Positions 63,149-64,000 of a stretch of 64,000 nucleotides of DNA are shown in pieces. The DNA is from Patellaria atrata CBS 101060 (lineage: Eukaryota; Ascomycota; Dothideomycetes; Patellariales; Patellariaceae). The stretch covers positions 1 through 64,000 of the forward strand of contig MU006123.1 in the NCBI GenBank assembly GCA_010093705.1. The letters are read 5' to 3'. The notes beneath the pieces are model-generated. The model saw only the letters and a list, made by a program, of their open reading frames with translations, made no database searches and was not told the DNA's origin. A program made the translations under genes and the position numbers. The stretch's first letter is position 1, and every line of letters begins with the position of its first letter.

Positions 63149-64000
63149 GAGGGCGCAATGTACCTCTCTCTACCGTCCACTCAGTATATTATGTACTCAT
63201 CATCACAGTGTGATGGTCGACATTTCATGAGCCAAGAGGCCGAATTGCAGGCGATCTAGTCGTTTGCTGCGATATTCGTTTCACTCCTCTCGTCTAGTTT
63301 ACGTCTTGTACCCTGTCTCTGGTACGTGTAGGACGCGAACCTGCATATCACGCCATTCTCCTGTTCATGTATGAGAGAAAAATGCGTTCTATGCTGGTTA
63401 CGAATGATGGGAAACACGAATGCGAAAATGATGCTTTTTCAAGAGATGCTTTAAGTAGATTTTGTACAACACGTTGCGAAAAACTTATGTTGAGAGGATC
63501 ATGCATCGTAGATGTAGCATGGCATACCGTCTTTTGAATTCATTTAGCACCACCGGTCGGCGGTGATTTGGTAATTGGGAGGATAATTGGAAATGGGGCA
63601 GGGAGGAATTGGTCATGGAGCGAGGAGGATAGGTATTGCCGCCCTAGTAATAGGGGTTTTGATCTGTTTCAGCAGGTCGCAAAAGGAGCATGTATGTAGC
63701 TTGAAAAAAATAAAATAAAAGACGATCTGTTCGTCAAATCTCAGTATCTCGTCTGTGATATGGTGCGGACGCGAGTAGCGTGATGTCGACACTCCACAGT
63801 TTTCGTCGGCTCTGCCTGACAAGGGAATTCAATTCAAGGGCGGGAGTAACAATACTCCTGTCCTTTCCAAGCTCAAATGTTATCTGCTGGAATGGGCAGA
63901 AAGATTGCCTCAAATATTCATACATTATACATTTCCTTAGTAAGGTACATGAACTAGCCACCCCGATGAGAAAAGTCTTCCCCATCACCCACCCAAAGTT
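63149..64000. other. 3' flank of the copper-fist gene, no gene seen
   Basis: About 850 bp after the stop codon. Short frames on the minus strand (63,613-63,822 and 63,734-63,988) lack protein character. The window ends here. Confidence 0.5.

Overview
The window is nuclear DNA of a filamentous ascomycete (Pezizomycotina). The evidence is short 5' GT..AG introns (about 50-190 nt) with CTAAC/CTGAC branch sites, and the gene set: a copper-fist regulator, a VAN1-type mannosyltransferase and a fungal LRR protein of the Mhp1 type. There is also a large AT-rich block in which CpA/TpG dinucleotides are almost gone, the mark of repeat-induced point mutation (RIP). A Leotiomycete is my guess, but no marker here settles the class.

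Bases 1-40,090 form an AT-rich isochore with no credible host gene. It is a graveyard of LTR retroelements that can be resolved by equal-length LTR pairs and target-site duplications (TSDs). Element A (1,282-14,462, +, Ty3-like with 614-bp LTRs) is interrupted by D (about 4,371-10,101, minus, Copia-like). E (14,463-15,865) is a partial minus-strand relative of A. Element F (16,964-38,917, +, 625-bp LTRs, TSD AAAAT) contains B (18,579-32,448, minus, 577-bp LTRs, TSD TATAA). B contains C (20,263-26,768, +, a different Ty3/chromovirus family, 224-bp LTRs, TSD ATAGT/ATAGC). A solo LTR, G (38,316-38,892, TSD ATAAG), sits inside F's 3' LTR. With inserts subtracted, A, B and F are each about 7.4 kb, which supports the model. 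F may itself lie in an older DNA transposon of about 1.9 kb.

At about 40,090 composition changes abruptly to gene-rich DNA. A doubtful short gene lies at 40,355-40,806 (-). It is followed by a small mitochondrial-type protein (41,204-41,700, -), the KEOPS subunit Pcc1 (42,268-42,719, +), an unidentified protein of about 560 aa (43,047-44,914, -) and a Van1/Mnn9/Anp1-family Golgi mannosyltransferase (45,541-46,701, +). Next come spermidine synthase (47,073-48,268, -), a CsbD-like stress protein (49,269-49,847, +) and ribosomal protein L5 (50,398-51,564, +). The window ends with an LRR protein (52,667-56,347, +), an Efm7-type methyltransferase (57,564-58,608, -) and a copper-fist transcription factor (61,037-63,148, +).

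These are mostly housekeeping genes in no obvious cluster; neighbours share promoters or terminators but not a pathway. All exon structures were derived by hand from splice signals and reading-frame phase. Nothing in the genic half looks like a new biological system. The most informative object is the fourfold retroelement stack with its RIP record.
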